The notes below the pieces were generated by a model. That model did not search any database. It saw nothing but the letters and a program-made list of their open reading frames with translations, and was not told the DNA's origin. The position numbers and the translations under genes were made by a program. 64,000 nucleotides of DNA from Spirochaetales bacterium. Its GTDB lineage: Bacteria; Spirochaetota; Spirochaetia; UBA9216. The DNA lies in the NCBI GenBank assembly GCA_016342585.1, contig JAEINK010000021.1:1-64000 (forward strand), written 5' to 3'. Positions 63,609 to 64,000 of this stretch are shown here, in pieces. The number at the start of each line of letters is the position of its first letter. The stretch's first letter is position 1.

Positions 63609-63650
63609 AACCGCCTTCGGTGAGATTTCTCTTCACCGGGCGGTTTTTTT
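63609..63650. terminator. Terminator between the small protein and thioesterase genes
   Basis: AACCGCC (63609-63615) pairs with GGCGGTT (63639-63645), and CGGTGA (63618-63623) pairs with TCACCG (63633-63638), followed by seven T on the plus strand. It may serve both converging genes. Confidence 0.85.
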
Positions 63651-63651
63651 A

Positions 63652-64000
63652 TTACATTCTATCTTTCCAGAGTGACTGTATTTTACAGACCTCTTCATCG
63701 CCTCTGTATACGGTTTGGTTTAAAGTACCCTCTTCCATACTGCTTCCCACCGAAAGGGAGTCCCCCTTAAAACATTCCGCAATGTAGTTCAGGCTTATCC
63801 TCTCAATTTCTCGGTTTGTCCTCAGGATATCGGGAATGGAATCCATCGCTCTGGTTACATAATAGATATTGTTCACATGGTCGTTCATATCCAGGGCACT
63901 GTACGGGACCTTTATCTTTTCTTCTGAGGCAGGTGGTGACTGGAATGTCAATTTCCCCGGCTCCTTTTCGAAAACCATCTCCTCACGCAATGTGAATTTG
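63652..64000 (-). CDS. Acyl-ACP thioesterase, C-terminal part (cut by window edge)
   Basis: The visible 115 residues belong to the second hotdog domain of FatA/FatB-type acyl-ACP thioesterases. The motif MNDHVNNIYYVTRAMDSIP (DxNxHVNN) is the catalytic Asn/His region, followed by LNYIAECFKGDSL. The enzyme frees fatty acids from acyl carrier protein. The frame stays open to the right edge, so the N-terminal domain lies outside the window. A TTG at 63990 is not the true start. Confidence 0.8.
   Translation of the reverse strand, partial: KFTLREEMVFEKEPGKLTFQSPPASEEKIKVPYSALDMNDHVNNIYYVTRAMDSIPDILRTNREIERISLNYIAECFKGDSLSVGSSMEEGTLNQTVYRGDEEVCKIQSLWKDRM

Noticed and set aside
1-64000. CRISPR array or insertion sequence
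   Set aside because: No regular short repeats with spacers and no transposase or terminal inverted repeats were found by eye.

Overview
The window looks like chromosomal DNA from a free-living, carbohydrate-using spirochaete (Spirochaetales/Spirochaetaceae-like). This is an inference from moderate G+C content, abundant lipoproteins, secreted proteins with AGG-type signal ends, LplA/LplB-type sugar transporters and the housekeeping gene set. No rRNA is present to prove it.

Layout. (1) 0-11.7 kb is a catabolic island for sugar acids or related carbonyl compounds. It holds an SMP-30-type lactonase, a zinc alcohol dehydrogenase, an HPr-kinase-like P-loop protein, a phosphohistidine-domain (PEP-utiliser) protein with no ATP-grasp partner, a GntR/FCD repressor, a transaldolase-like enzyme, a metallo-beta-lactamase-fold hydrolase, an AraC regulator and a 3-hydroxyacyl-CoA/L-gulonate-type dehydrogenase. 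Two nearly identical palindromic operators, 8 kb apart, tie the island together. A deletion scar at about 6.43 kb joins the remnants of an HD-domain gene and a xanthine-dehydrogenase FAD subunit. (2) 11.8-19.7 kb is housekeeping: a TatD nuclease, a diguanylate cyclase, TypA/BipA, YchF, an aldo/keto reductase with ferredoxin clusters, and TrmJ. (3) 19.9-23.7 kb holds an NMT1-like binding protein translationally coupled to a hybrid histidine kinase, then a secreted barrel-like protein. (4) 23.8-35.9 kb is an operon of five large lipoproteins. Four share an unrecognised SFFWGRW module, and three end in RCC1 beta-propellers. (5) 35.9-42.4 kb has RelA/SpoT, a GC-rich hairpin repeat, a class III cyclase-like protein, PrmC and PrfA. 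(6) 42.6-48.6 kb has a two-component system followed by an exported thiol-redox and methionine-sulfoxide repair operon (thioredoxin-like protein, DipZ-type CcdA-TlpA fusion, MsrB, MsrA). (7) 49.4-58.7 kb is a glycan-use locus: GntR/LacI-type regulator, two permeases, binding protein, GH3 glycosidase, DUF2264 protein and HAD phosphatase, with clear operators. (8) 58.9-64 kb has tRNA-Arg(CCG) followed by a structured duplicated element, then a UDPGP-family nucleotidyltransferase, a parvulin, ApbE, a small charged protein and an edge-truncated acyl-ACP thioesterase.

A recurring feature is that several genes (start codons at 9760, 12696, 23071, 40293, 49368, 50518) have no Shine-Dalgarno sequence, and their -10 box lies about 7 nt before the start codon. 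These would be transcribed as leaderless or near-leaderless mRNAs. The best candidates for undescribed biology are the lipoprotein operon, the HprK-like/phosphohistidine pair, the tRNA-linked structured repeat and the leaderless promoters.
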